5,383 nt of DNA from a bacterium (GCA_009773075.1 WOUX01000088.1:1-5383), one strand, 5' to 3'; shown: positions 1-4,955, counted from the stretch's first letter. Program-made: numbers and translations. Notes: generated by a model not told the origin, from the letters alone.

Positions 1-1661
1 CCCTTTTCCCTGGACAGGACATAGGCGCCTTTAAGCAATTCTTCGGCACTGGTCATTTTACTACGGTCAAAAACAGGCAGAGACTGCCGAGACAAAACCA
101 GCATTGTGGGGCCATGCCTGCGCGTTATGGCAGCCCGCCAGGCATAGGCAACCTCATTGGCATCCCCAGGACGAATGATGCAGATATTCGGTATGGCTCG
201 CAGAGAGGCTAATTGTTCAACGGGTTGATGGGTAGGCCCATCTTCCCCCACTGCGATAGAATCGTGAGTCATAACATAGATTACAGGCAGCCCCATCATT
301 GCCGCCAGTCGAATGGCGGGCCGTGCATAGTCGGTGAAAATAAAAAATGTGGCCGCATAAGGACGCACTCCCCCATGGAGCGCCATTCCTGAACATGCAG
401 CGCACATATTGTGCTCCCGTACACCCCATGCAATGTTGCGGATGGTATATTGACCCTTGGCAAAGTACTGCGATTCATCGATAAGCGTCTTTGTGGAGGG
501 TGACAGATCAGCACTGCCCCCCATCAGCCAGGGGATTTTATCCGCAAAAGCTTTGAGGACTTTTCCTGATGCAGCACGGGTAGCTATGGGGCCATCGGTG
601 CTGCCGAAATGGGGAATGTTACTATCCCAGCCAGGAGGAATGTCCCCGCTAAGCGCCGCTTCGAACCGTTTGGCCATATCGGGAAAAGCCTTCTTGTACT
701 CACTAAACTTCTTGTTCCAATTCTCCTCCAGCTTTTTGCCCCGTTCTATGGCCTGCCGCATACAGGTCAGTACCTGTTCCGGGACAACAAACTTCTCATT
801 TTCAGGCCATCCGTAAAATCTCTTTGTTAACCTTATCTCTTCTTCACCCAGGGGTTCGCCGTGTGCCTCCTTGGTATTCTGACGGTTAGGAGATCCATAA
901 CCGATATGGGAACGAACCATAATCAACGACGGACGTTCCTTTTCTTCTTTTGCTTTGGTAAGGGCTGTGGCCAGTGCGGTAAGATCGTTGGCATTATCAC
1001 CCAGGTTTTGTACATGCCAGTGGTAGGCATCAAAGCGCTTTGCCACGTCATCCGAATATGTCAGCGCAGTATCCCCCTCAATACTGATATGATTGTCATC
1101 GTAAATCCAGATGAGTTTGCCGAGCCCCAGACACCCTGCAAGAGAGGCTGCCTCATGGGAAGCCCCCTCCATCAAGTCCCCGTCACTACAAAATGCGTAT
1201 GTATAATGATCGACGATTTCGTGTCCTTCTCGGTTGAAGATGGCAGCCAGATTTGCCTCGGCCATTGCCATGCCTACGGCGTTCATCAAACCCTGGCCAA
1301 GAGGCCCTGTAGTTGTTTCCACACCGGGCGTGATACCGTATTCGGGATGCCCCGGTGTTTTGCTGTCCCACTGACGAAAGTTCTTTATATCCTGAAGGGA
1401 TAGGTCGTATCCTGTTAAATACAGCACGGCATATTGAAGCATTGAAGCATGGCCACATGAAAGCACGAAGCGATCGCGGTCAAACCACCGGGGGTTGGTG
1501 GGGTTATAACGCAGAAACTTAGTCCACAAGACATAGGCCAGCGGTGCAAGCGCCATCGGTGTACCCGGATGACCCGAGTTAGCCTCCTGTATAGCATCCA
1601 TTGCCAGTGTGCGGATGGTATTGATGCAAAGTTGATCCAGTGTGTTTTGCTCGTTATTCAT
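1..1661 (-). CDS. tkt: Transketolase, partial (C-terminus beyond the left edge)
   Basis: Thiamine-diphosphate enzyme of the non-oxidative pentose phosphate and Calvin pathways. It moves two-carbon units between ketose and aldose phosphates in the cytosol. About 553 codons are present in one unbroken frame; the family is usually 620-680 residues, so most of the C-terminal domain is missing. Visible landmarks are NSGHPG with His31, CGHAS with His71, GPLGQG at 119-124, the SDGDLMEG cofactor/Mg site at 159-166 with Asn190 in YDDNHISI, and His252 in RSHIGYGSPN. The pyrimidine domain follows, with GGSADLSP (Asp385), the catalytic Glu416 in REHNM, and HDS (His466) through GPTHQ (His478). All expected cofactor and substrate residues are present, so the enzyme should be active. 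The ATG at 1661 is chosen because GGAGGA lies 6 nt upstream and the N-terminus matches family length. Seen: motifs. Known: reaction. Inferred: activity. Confidence 0.97.
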   Translation of the reverse strand, partial: MNNEQNTLDQLCINTIRTLAMDAIQEANSGHPGTPMALAPLAYVLWTKFLRYNPTNPRWFDRDRFVLSCGHASMLQYAVLYLTGYDLSLQDIKNFRQWDSKTPGHPEYGITPGVETTTGPLGQGLMNAVGMAMAEANLAAIFNREGHEIVDHYTYAFCSDGDLMEGASHEAASLAGCLGLGKLIWIYDDNHISIEGDTALTYSDDVAKRFDAYHWHVQNLGDNANDLTALATALTKAKEEKERPSLIMVRSHIGYGSPNRQNTKEAHGEPLGEEEIRLTKRFYGWPENEKFVVPEQVLTCMRQAIERGKKLEENWNKKFSEYKKAFPDMAKRFEAALSGDIPPGWDSNIPHFGSTDGPIATRAASGKVLKAFADKIPWLMGGSADLSPSTKTLIDESQYFAKGQYTIRNIAWGVREHNMCAACSGMALHGGVRPYAATFFIFTDYARPAIRLAAMMGLPVIYVMTHDSIAVGEDGPTHQPVEQLASLRAIPNICIIRPGDANEVAYAWRAAITRRHGPTMLVLSRQSLPVFDRSKMTSAEELLKGAYVLSREK

Positions 1662-1707
1662 GAAGAATCCTCCGACCTTTTTTCAGCACTGCTTTTGTAA
1701 TCGAAAA

Positions 1708-1736
1708 TTTATATTTATGTAATATTCTCCCGTTAA
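1708..1736 (-). promoter_or_regulatory. Possible sigma-70 promoter of tkt
   Basis: On the minus strand TTAACG (1731-1736, 4/6 to consensus) lies 17 bp from TATAAA (1708-1713, 5/6). This would start transcription roughly 40 nt before the tkt ATG. The surrounding gap (1662-1817) is AT-rich, so a chance match is possible. I see no clear terminator after the upstream CDF gene, so tkt could also receive read-through. Confidence 0.3.
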
Positions 1737-1817
1737 TATCCTTCATGAACTTATCAATTTTTAAGACTGTTGTCCAAACAAAAATACCTTTAATAGGGCT
1801 CAAAACGTTTTTTTAGT

Positions 1818-2810
1818 TTATTTATGGAAGTTATGAGGCAAATCGTCGCACTCATGTTCATTGGAGTGATGATGTTCCTCACCCGATGCGTTCGCAGGAT
1901 CAACGTGAATCGTAACATTAGAGAGATACCGCAAAGAATGGAGGAGCTGATGTTCCACCTCTACCGCAATTTCATGCCCTCTTTCAACAGAAAGTTCTGG
2001 GGTTACGGCTATGTTTACCTCTGCATGGAGCTGATGGCCTAACCATCTTACGCGCGTTTGAGTGACATCTTCCACTCCCGGAGTGTTATTAACTGCGTGT
2101 TTGATTTCTTCTATCACCTCTGGATCTACCCCGTCGAGTAAGCGGGTGAAAACTGCTTTGCCTGATTCCCATAAGATTCGTAAGATCGCAGCAGTAATAA
2201 TAAGACCTACAATAGGATCGGCTAAGGGATATCCCAGCCAGACTCCGCCCGCACCGAAAAGGACTGCAAGACTGGTTAAGCCATCTATACGAGCGTGGTA
2301 ACCATCGGCAACCAGCGCTGCGCTGCCTATCTCTTTGCCAACTTTAATCCGAAAAACGGCTACAGCTTCATTGCCAAGGAAACCAATCACCGATGCAACT
2401 ATCACAGCCCAGAGATATTCCACCGTCCACGGGTTAGAGAGACGATGGATGGATTCATAACCGGCGATTACGGCACTTAACAGGATTATGAATACTATGG
2501 CAACGCCAGCAAGGTCTTCCACGCGACCGTAGCCGTAGGTAAACCGTTTGGTCGGTTTCCATCTTGCGAGCCTGAAGGCAACCCATAGAGGTATGGTGGT
2601 AGCTGCATCCCCCAGGTTGTGAATAGTGTCGGCAAGAAGCGCCACGCTTCCTGAGAATAGAACAATAACGGACTGAAACAGGGCTGTTGCAAGTAGCCCC
2701 AGAAATGACAGCTTTATAGCCCAAATGCCTCGTTGAGCGGTAAAAAGTGATGGGTCTACAACGCCGTGAGTATGATCATCATAGACATTATGTTGATGGT
2801 TATGAATCAT
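1818..2810 (-). CDS. Cation diffusion facilitator (CDF) family metal exporter, CzcD/ZitB-like
   Basis: 330-residue inner-membrane metal/proton antiporter, probably exporting Zn2+ and perhaps Co2+ or Cd2+. Transmembrane segments are visible at roughly 30-52, 55-80, 100-122, 132-153, 165-190 and 196-214, followed by a cytoplasmic ferredoxin-like metal-sensing domain (about 215-300). The transport site pairs HNLGD (His64, Asp68) in TM2 with HARID (His172, Asp176) in TM5. In this family the two-His/two-Asp arrangement is associated with preference for zinc over cadmium. The N-terminus is His-rich (residues 3, 5, 7, 13, 15), and so is the C-terminus (EEHHHSNEHECDD), plausible metal-capture tails. 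The ATG at 2810 has GGGGGAGG 10 nt upstream, a slightly long spacing. Transcribed toward tkt with a 156-nt gap; a functional link to tkt is not evident. Family assignment is firm; the exact metal is inferred. Confidence 0.94.
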   Translation of the reverse strand: MIHNHQHNVYDDHTHGVVDPSLFTAQRGIWAIKLSFLGLLATALFQSVIVLFSGSVALLADTIHNLGDAATTIPLWVAFRLARWKPTKRFTYGYGRVEDLAGVAIVFIILLSAVIAGYESIHRLSNPWTVEYLWAVIVASVIGFLGNEAVAVFRIKVGKEIGSAALVADGYHARIDGLTSLAVLFGAGGVWLGYPLADPIVGLIITAAILRILWESGKAVFTRLLDGVDPEVIEEIKHAVNNTPGVEDVTQTRVRWLGHQLHAEVNIAVTPELSVERGHEIAVEVEHQLLHSLRYLSNVTIHVDPANASGEEHHHSNEHECDDLPHNFHK

Positions 2811-2878
2811 GCGGCTAAAACCTCCCCCGAATGCATAAATGGAGCGAGCTTAGATGGGTCAAAAATGTATGCTGAAGC

Positions 2879-2896
2879 GAAAAGGGGTACCTTTTC
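2879..2896. repeat. 18-bp palindrome upstream of the CDF gene
   Basis: GAAAAGG and CCTTTTC form perfect 7-bp arms around a 4-nt centre (GGTA), about 70 bp upstream of the CDF start codon. The position suits an operator for a dimeric metal-responsive regulator, or a leader-RNA hairpin. It does not match a regulator site I recognise, and no regulator gene is in the window. Confidence 0.4.
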
Positions 2897-3051
2897 AAAG
2901 CTCTCCAATGATGTGAAATTCAGGCAAGGTTGTCCTTTCCTTGGGGATTTTCGGATAAAAAAGAAGGAACTAATTTAGACTTGAGGTTAATATAGCAAAG
3001 TCATAGGAAAACACAAGGGAAAATCAATGGATAAACTCGGTTATCGGTGTC

Positions 3052-3070
3052 GGTATTTTGCCAAAATACC
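3052..3070. repeat. 19-bp perfect palindrome beside the CRISPR-like repeat
   Basis: GGTATTTTG-C-CAAAATACC: 9-bp perfect arms around one central base, ending 3 bp before the 34-bp repeat copy at 3074. With a 1-nt centre it reads better as a protein-binding site on DNA than as an RNA hairpin. Function unknown. Confidence 0.55.
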
Positions 3071-3073
3071 TGA

Positions 3074-3107
3074 GTCGCAATCCCTTCGTATATCAGGTCA
3101 ATTCTTA
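3074..3107 (-). repeat. Solitary CRISPR-repeat-like sequence, copy 1
   Basis: Starts GTCGCAATCCCTTCGTA on the plus strand and matches 4187-4220 at 32 of 34 positions; similarity stops sharply at the 5' edge. Read on the minus strand it ends in AGGGATTGCGAC, resembling the 3' end of many type I/III CRISPR repeats, where the last 8 nt (typically ATTGAAAC-like) become the crRNA 5' tag. There is no second repeat at array spacing (60-80 bp) on either side, so this is not an array. It could be a relic repeat, a solitary crRNA-like element or an unrelated dispersed repeat. The duplication is seen directly; the CRISPR likeness is from memory of repeat families. Confidence 0.6.
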
Positions 3108-3190
3108 TAGCGTTTCTCTAAAGTTTTAACTAACAAGCCTCTCTTCCTCATTCCCCGCATACCCCTTTGCCTGAATCCGTCTAAAGCCAT
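3098..3190 (-). CDS. Possible small basic protein, 30 residues
   Basis: The ORF starts ATG at 3190, ends TGA at 3098-3100 and encodes a very basic 30-residue peptide beginning MALDGFRQRGMRGMRKRG and ending EKRYKN, with no hydrophobic segment. Support is a near-ideal Shine-Dalgarno (AAAGGAGGG, 3196-3204) 5 nt from the ATG, unlikely by chance in AT-rich intergenic DNA. The last codons and stop lie in the 34-bp CRISPR-like repeat, so the 3' end may have been altered by it. Length and composition would suit a nucleic-acid-binding microprotein or the surviving N-terminus of a longer gene. I do not recognise the family. The start codon sits in a hairpin stem (3187-3209). Coding status is inferred from the RBS alone. 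Confidence 0.35.
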   Translation of the reverse strand: MALDGFRQRGMRGMRKRGLLVKTLEKRYKN

Positions 3191-3209
3191 AAAATCCCTC
3201 CTTTTATGG
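3187..3209 (-). promoter_or_regulatory. Hairpin displaying the RBS and enclosing the start codon of the small ORF
   Basis: Perfect 8-bp arms CCATAAAA and TTTTATGG surround a 7-nt loop. On the minus-strand transcript the loop is GGAGGGA, the Shine-Dalgarno core, and the ATG lies in the 3' arm. The fold would partly hide the start codon while exposing the ribosome site, a possible translational switch. The stem is AU-rich and only moderately stable. Confidence 0.4.
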
Positions 3210-3308
3210 ATTTCTTTCGTTCATAACCCATTAATATTACAGTTTAATTAGTATTTACGCAGACCCCCATCAATGCCCCTTTAGAAAAACCAATGAGATC
3301 AAATAGAT

Positions 3309-3358
3309 ATAATTTGTGGTTTTTCTCCCAACTAATTGGGAGAAAAACCACAAATTAT
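3309..3358. repeat. Perfect 23-bp inverted repeat with a 4-nt loop
   Basis: Arms 3309-3331 and 3336-3358 are exactly complementary around the loop CTAA; the core of the arm reads GTGGTTTTTCTCCCAA. The structure ends 32 bp upstream of the vapBC -35 box. A 10-nt part of the right arm (AGAAAAACCA) recurs at 3283-3292. A perfect stem of this length would form a very stable RNA hairpin or DNA cruciform. It lacks a clean T-run on either side, so it is a poor intrinsic terminator. It might be a palindromic MITE-like insertion, a transposon end, or an insulator between the divergent units. Confidence 0.85.
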
Positions 3359-3390
3359 TTTCTTTCATGTAAAAAAACAATAACAATTTC

Positions 3391-3419
3391 TTGACAGGGC
3401 AACCTATTTTTCATACAAT
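3391..3419 (+). promoter_or_regulatory. Sigma-70 promoter of vapBC
   Basis: TTGACA (3391-3396, perfect) and TACAAT (3414-3419, 5/6) are separated by exactly 17 bp. The predicted start is about 20 nt before the vapB start codon. Strong basal transcription held down by VapBC autorepression is usual for this family. Confidence 0.85.
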
Positions 3420-3438
3420 AAAAGCATATCAAGGAGGT

Positions 3439-3449
3439 GCATATTATGC
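3439..3449. promoter_or_regulatory. Possible VapBC operator or RBS-proximal palindrome
   Basis: GCATA-T-TATGC is an 11-bp palindrome over the vapB start codon, and GCATAT is repeated directly at 3424-3429 and 3439-3444 on either side of the Shine-Dalgarno. Ribbon-helix-helix antitoxins commonly bind short palindromes near their own promoter, so this is a plausible autoregulatory site. The short length makes chance possible. Confidence 0.35.
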
Positions 3450-3682
3450 GTGCAACATTAAACATACCCGATGATCTCCTCTCTGAGGTGCAGAAGAGCA
3501 CAGGTGAAAAGTCCAAAACAAAGGCAATTACCGTTGCAATGAAGGAATATATCAGGCAGAAGAAGATTAAGGAACTTATTGCACTCAGAGGGAAAATTCA
3601 GATTGAGGATGTCACAGAGGAACTTGAAAACCTTGAGATTGAGGAGATGAAGGAAGATGACAGAAGATGGCATACTCGTTGA
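3446..3682 (+). CDS. vapB: VapB-type antitoxin (ribbon-helix-helix)
   Basis: 78-residue antitoxin of a VapBC module; it binds and blocks the VapC RNase and represses its own operon. The N-terminal strand RATLNIP followed by two helices (about 9-18 and 23-39) is a typical ribbon-helix-helix DNA-binding fold. The segment KIKELIALRGKIQIED (40-55) followed by an acidic tail is the usual toxin-wrapping part. The ATG at 3446 is chosen because AAGGAGG (3431-3437) lies 8 nt upstream and residues from MRATLNIP match the family. A GTG in the same frame at 3437 overlaps that ribosome site and is unlikely to be used. The gene overlaps vapC by 26 nt, implying translational coupling. Family is clear; neutralisation of the neighbouring toxin is inferred from the pairing. 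Confidence 0.93.
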   Translation: MRATLNIPDDLLSEVQKSTGEKSKTKAITVAMKEYIRQKKIKELIALRGKIQIEDVTEELENLEIEEMKEDDRRWHTR

Positions 3683-4046
3683 TACATCGCTTTTTATTGA
3701 ATTTCTAAAAGGCAACAAACAATATGGCAGCGAAGTCACAATGCTACTGGAAAAGAATCGTGTATTTTCTACAGGCATCATCATTGCCGAACTTATACAG
3801 GGACTAAAAAATCTGAAAGAGGAACAGTATCTTGCTGAATTAATAACAGCGGTCAATATACTTGAAATAACCACAGACTTATGGGTAGAGGCAGGAAACC
3901 TCTCCCTGTCTTTGCGGAAAAAAGGCATCAATCTTCCTTTAACAGACGTTGCTATCGCCACCCTTGCCATTGAACACAACCTCTCCATTTTCACCCTAGA
4001 TAAACACTTTGAACAGATGCCTGGGATTGAGCTTTATAAAACCTAA
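3657..4046 (+). CDS. vapC: VapC-type PIN-domain ribonuclease toxin
   Basis: 129-residue PIN-domain toxin. VapC toxins are Mg2+-dependent endoribonucleases that typically cut initiator tRNA, other tRNAs or rRNA loops. The complete acidic active site is visible: Asp9 in LVDTSLFIEF, Glu45 in IIIAELIQG, Asp97 in LPLTDVAIATLA and Asp115 in FTLDKHF. Length and motif spacing are normal, so it looks intact and catalytically competent. The ATG at 3657 lies inside the end of vapB; GAGGAG at 3641-3646 is 10 nt upstream and AAGGA is closer, so translation is probably coupled to vapB. The operon is followed by an intrinsic terminator at 4233. The RNA target cannot be read from the sequence. Confidence 0.95.
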   Translation: MTEDGILVDTSLFIEFLKGNKQYGSEVTMLLEKNRVFSTGIIIAELIQGLKNLKEEQYLAELITAVNILEITTDLWVEAGNLSLSLRKKGINLPLTDVAIATLAIEHNLSIFTLDKHFEQMPGIELYKT

Positions 4047-4100
4047 AGACCAGCAAGAAGTTAAGGGCACAAAAAATTTAAGCGATTTGGTAAATTGCGA

Positions 4101-4186
4101 GGAAACCTGGTGCGCCGGGCTGGTTGACCCCAACTGGGTTTTAAAAGCGCCGCATAATTTCTGCAAAAAAGAAGGCGCCGGGCCGT
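4101..4186. other. GC-rich patch downstream of vapC
   Basis: Lies between the vapC stop and repeat copy 2, clearly richer in G+C than its surroundings. GCGCCGGGC occurs at 4112-4120 and 4175-4183, with a third GCGCCG at 4147-4152. An open frame at 4009-4227 runs through it but begins inside vapC in another frame and has no ribosome site. It may be part of a larger dispersed repeat joined to the 34-bp sequence, or a remnant of older DNA. No function recognised. Confidence 0.35.
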
Positions 4187-4220
4187 GTCGCAATCCCTTC
4201 GTAAATCAGGTCAATTATTA
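4187..4220 (-). repeat. Solitary CRISPR-repeat-like sequence, copy 2
   Basis: 32 of 34 positions match 3074-3107, same orientation; beyond 4220 the next four bases partly agree (ACGGC against ATAGC), so the true unit may be 36-38 bp. On the minus strand it ends in ATTGCGAC like a crRNA 5' tag. It lies in the 3' untranslated part of vapBC, 13 bp before the terminator stem. AAATCAG inside it (4203-4209) can pair with CTGATTT at 4224-4230. No further copy at array spacing. Confidence 0.6.
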
Positions 4221-4232
4221 CGGCTGATTTTC

Positions 4233-4266
4233 CCTGTCATATTTTCTATATGGCAGGCACTTTTTT
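4233..4266 (+). terminator. Intrinsic terminator of vapBC
   Basis: Arms CCTGTCATAT (4233-4242) and ATATGGCAGG (4248-4257) form a 10-bp stem with one G-U pair and a 5-nt loop, followed after CAC by six T (4261-4266). This separates vapBC from the second TA operon, whose -35 box begins at 4268. Confidence 0.85.
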
Positions 4267-4267
4267 C

Positions 4268-4296
4268 TTGACACTAGTAAAGTATGAAATTATAAT
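4268..4296 (+). promoter_or_regulatory. Perfect consensus sigma-70 promoter of the second TA operon
   Basis: TTGACA (4268-4273) and TATAAT (4291-4296) match consensus at all twelve positions with the optimal 17-bp spacer. It sits one base after the vapBC terminator T-run. Such a promoter needs strong repression, which suits an autoregulated TA operon with the overlapping inverted repeat. Confidence 0.93.
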
Positions 4297-4303
4297 TTTA
4301 CTA
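4275..4303. promoter_or_regulatory. Inverted repeat over the promoter, candidate AbrB-type antitoxin operator
   Basis: Perfect 7-bp arms TAGTAAA (4275-4281) and TTTACTA (4297-4303) lie across the spacer and just past the -10 box, with centres 22 bp apart (about two helical turns). A dimeric antitoxin bound here would block RNA polymerase. The repeat is seen; the binding protein is inferred from its position. Confidence 0.55.
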
Positions 4304-4358
4304 AATATGTATTATCGAAATTTACTTTTTCTCGAAAGAAACATAAAGGGGACATAAC

Positions 4359-4619
4359 ATGATTAGACGTATAACTCGTAACAAACAACTGACTATACCA
4401 AAAGAGTTTATGGATCGTTTTCATATGAATGAGGGAGATTATGTTAATATTGACTGCGATGATTCCTGCATTCGACTGCGCCCAGCCGTTATTAACGAGT
4501 TTAAAGAAGACGACTACAAAAAGCTGGCTGCCAAACTTGACCAATTAAGAAACGAACAGGGAACCTGCTGCGAAGATTCCGAAAGTGCACGCAAGCATTT
4601 AGAAAGTCTGATGGAATAA
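4359..4619 (+). CDS. AbrB/MazE-fold (SpoVT-AbrB domain) antitoxin
   Basis: 86-residue probable antitoxin and autorepressor. Residues 3-42 are a swapped-hairpin SpoVT-AbrB domain: RRITRNKQLTIPKEFMDRF, then MNEGDYVNIDCDDSCIRLRP, with the typical LTIPKE and GD(Y)V elements. Residues 43-86 are charged and helical, with two adjacent Cys (70, 71), probably the segment that wraps the toxin. The ATG at 4359 has GGGGA (4348-4352) 6 nt upstream. The toxin GTG follows the stop codon after one base, so the two are translationally coupled. The fold is clear; pairing with a RelE-type toxin rather than MazF is unusual compared with textbook MazEF but known for AbrB-like antitoxins, which combine with several toxin families. 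Confidence 0.9.
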   Translation: MIRRITRNKQLTIPKEFMDRFHMNEGDYVNIDCDDSCIRLRPAVINEFKEDDYKKLAAKLDQLRNEQGTCCEDSESARKHLESLME

Positions 4620-4620
4620 A

Positions 4621-4896
4621 GTGCGATACGAATTCAAAGCCAGTTTTGACCGACGCTTCAAGAAACTTTCCCCATCCCGCCAGGAAAAAGTCTACCAAGC
4701 AATTGATGCTTTTATGAAGTACGTGGATAACAATGCCCCATTGCCACCCGGGCTTGGCTTAAAGAACTGGCATGCTGACTACTGGGAGATCCGGGCTGGA
4801 CTCAAGGGCAGGATTCTCTTTGAGTTTACAGATCGAATTGTCTTTCTTTTTGTCGGCGGTCATGACGAGATCAAAAAATTCATGAAGGGGTTGTAA
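4621..4896 (+). CDS. RelE/ParE-superfamily toxin
   Basis: 91-residue basic protein of the RelE/ParE fold. An N-terminal strand (RYEFKASFDRRFKKL) is followed by helices with LSPSRQEKVYQAIDAFMKYV (16-35), then the core strands WEIRAGLKGRILFEF and RIVFLFVGGHDEIKKFM. Arg58, Lys62, Arg64, His81 and Lys85/86 sit where RelE relatives carry basic catalytic residues, so ribosome-dependent mRNA cleavage is more likely than gyrase poisoning, but this is inference. The start is GTG at 4621; an in-frame TGA at 4609 excludes earlier starts. There is no clear Shine-Dalgarno, only GGA within the antitoxin's last codons, so translation depends on coupling to the antitoxin, which helps keep toxin below antitoxin. 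Confidence 0.88.
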   Translation: MRYEFKASFDRRFKKLSPSRQEKVYQAIDAFMKYVDNNAPLPPGLGLKNWHADYWEIRAGLKGRILFEFTDRIVFLFVGGHDEIKKFMKGL

Positions 4897-4914
4897 GTAG
4901 TATATGGCAAAGTA

Positions 4915-4955
4915 CTAAAAAACCCTGTTCTTTTTATGAGACGCAGGGTTTTTAG
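4915..4955. terminator. Probable bidirectional terminator between the RelE-type toxin and gltX
   Basis: CTAAAAAACCCTG (4915-4927) pairs with CAGGGTTTTTAG (4944-4955), a 12-bp stem with one extra A on the left arm and a 16-nt loop. T-runs on the plus strand (4949-4953) and the minus strand (complement of 4917-4922) suit termination of both convergent units. Confidence 0.75.

Larger units (their letters stand above)
2811..3445. other. Structure-rich intergenic region between the CDF gene and vapB
   Basis: About 635 bp with no confident protein gene. It separates divergent genes (CDF on minus, vapBC on plus) and is AT-rich. It contains an 18-bp palindrome at 2879-2896, a 19-bp palindrome at 3052-3070, a 34-bp repeat shared with 4187-4220, a possible 30-codon ORF on the minus strand (3190 to 3098), an 8-bp-arm hairpin around its start, a perfect 23-bp inverted repeat at 3309-3358 and the vapBC promoter. 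A weak candidate CDF promoter on the minus strand is TTGTGT-16-TATATT at about 2990-3017; it is not strong enough to list alone. Confidence 0.6.

Noticed and set aside
861..1403. 180-codon plus-strand open frame
   Set aside because: Antisense to a transketolase whose cofactor motifs run unbroken through the region; no ribosome site and no recognisable domain.
1803..1812. AAAACGTTTT palindrome after the CDF stop as a terminator
   Set aside because: Five-base AT-rich arms, no loop, and no T-run in the direction of CDF transcription.
2766..2978. 70-codon plus-strand frame overlapping the CDF start
   Set aside because: Begins within the antisense of the CDF gene, has no Shine-Dalgarno and low-complexity Met/Ile-rich start; treated as a shadow.
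3309..3358. Intrinsic terminator
   Set aside because: The stem is far longer than needed, AT-rich at its base and without a clean T-run in either direction; no gene ends nearby.
3437..3445. Upstream GTG start for vapB giving three more residues
   Set aside because: The GTG overlaps the AAGGAGG ribosome site itself; the ATG at 3446 has ideal spacing and matches the family N-terminus.
3074..4220. CRISPR array
   Set aside because: Only two repeat-like copies, 1,113 bp apart, with genes between them and no copies at regular spacing; reported as solitary repeats instead.
4009..4227. 72-codon plus-strand frame running from vapC into repeat copy 2
   Set aside because: Starts inside vapC in a different frame without a ribosome site; its end encodes the repeat, and no domain is visible.
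4247..4909. TATATGGCA at 4247-4255 and 4901-4909 as direct repeats flanking the second TA operon
   Set aside because: Only 9 nt, the first copy is explained by the terminator stem, and no extended similarity surrounds either; likely chance.
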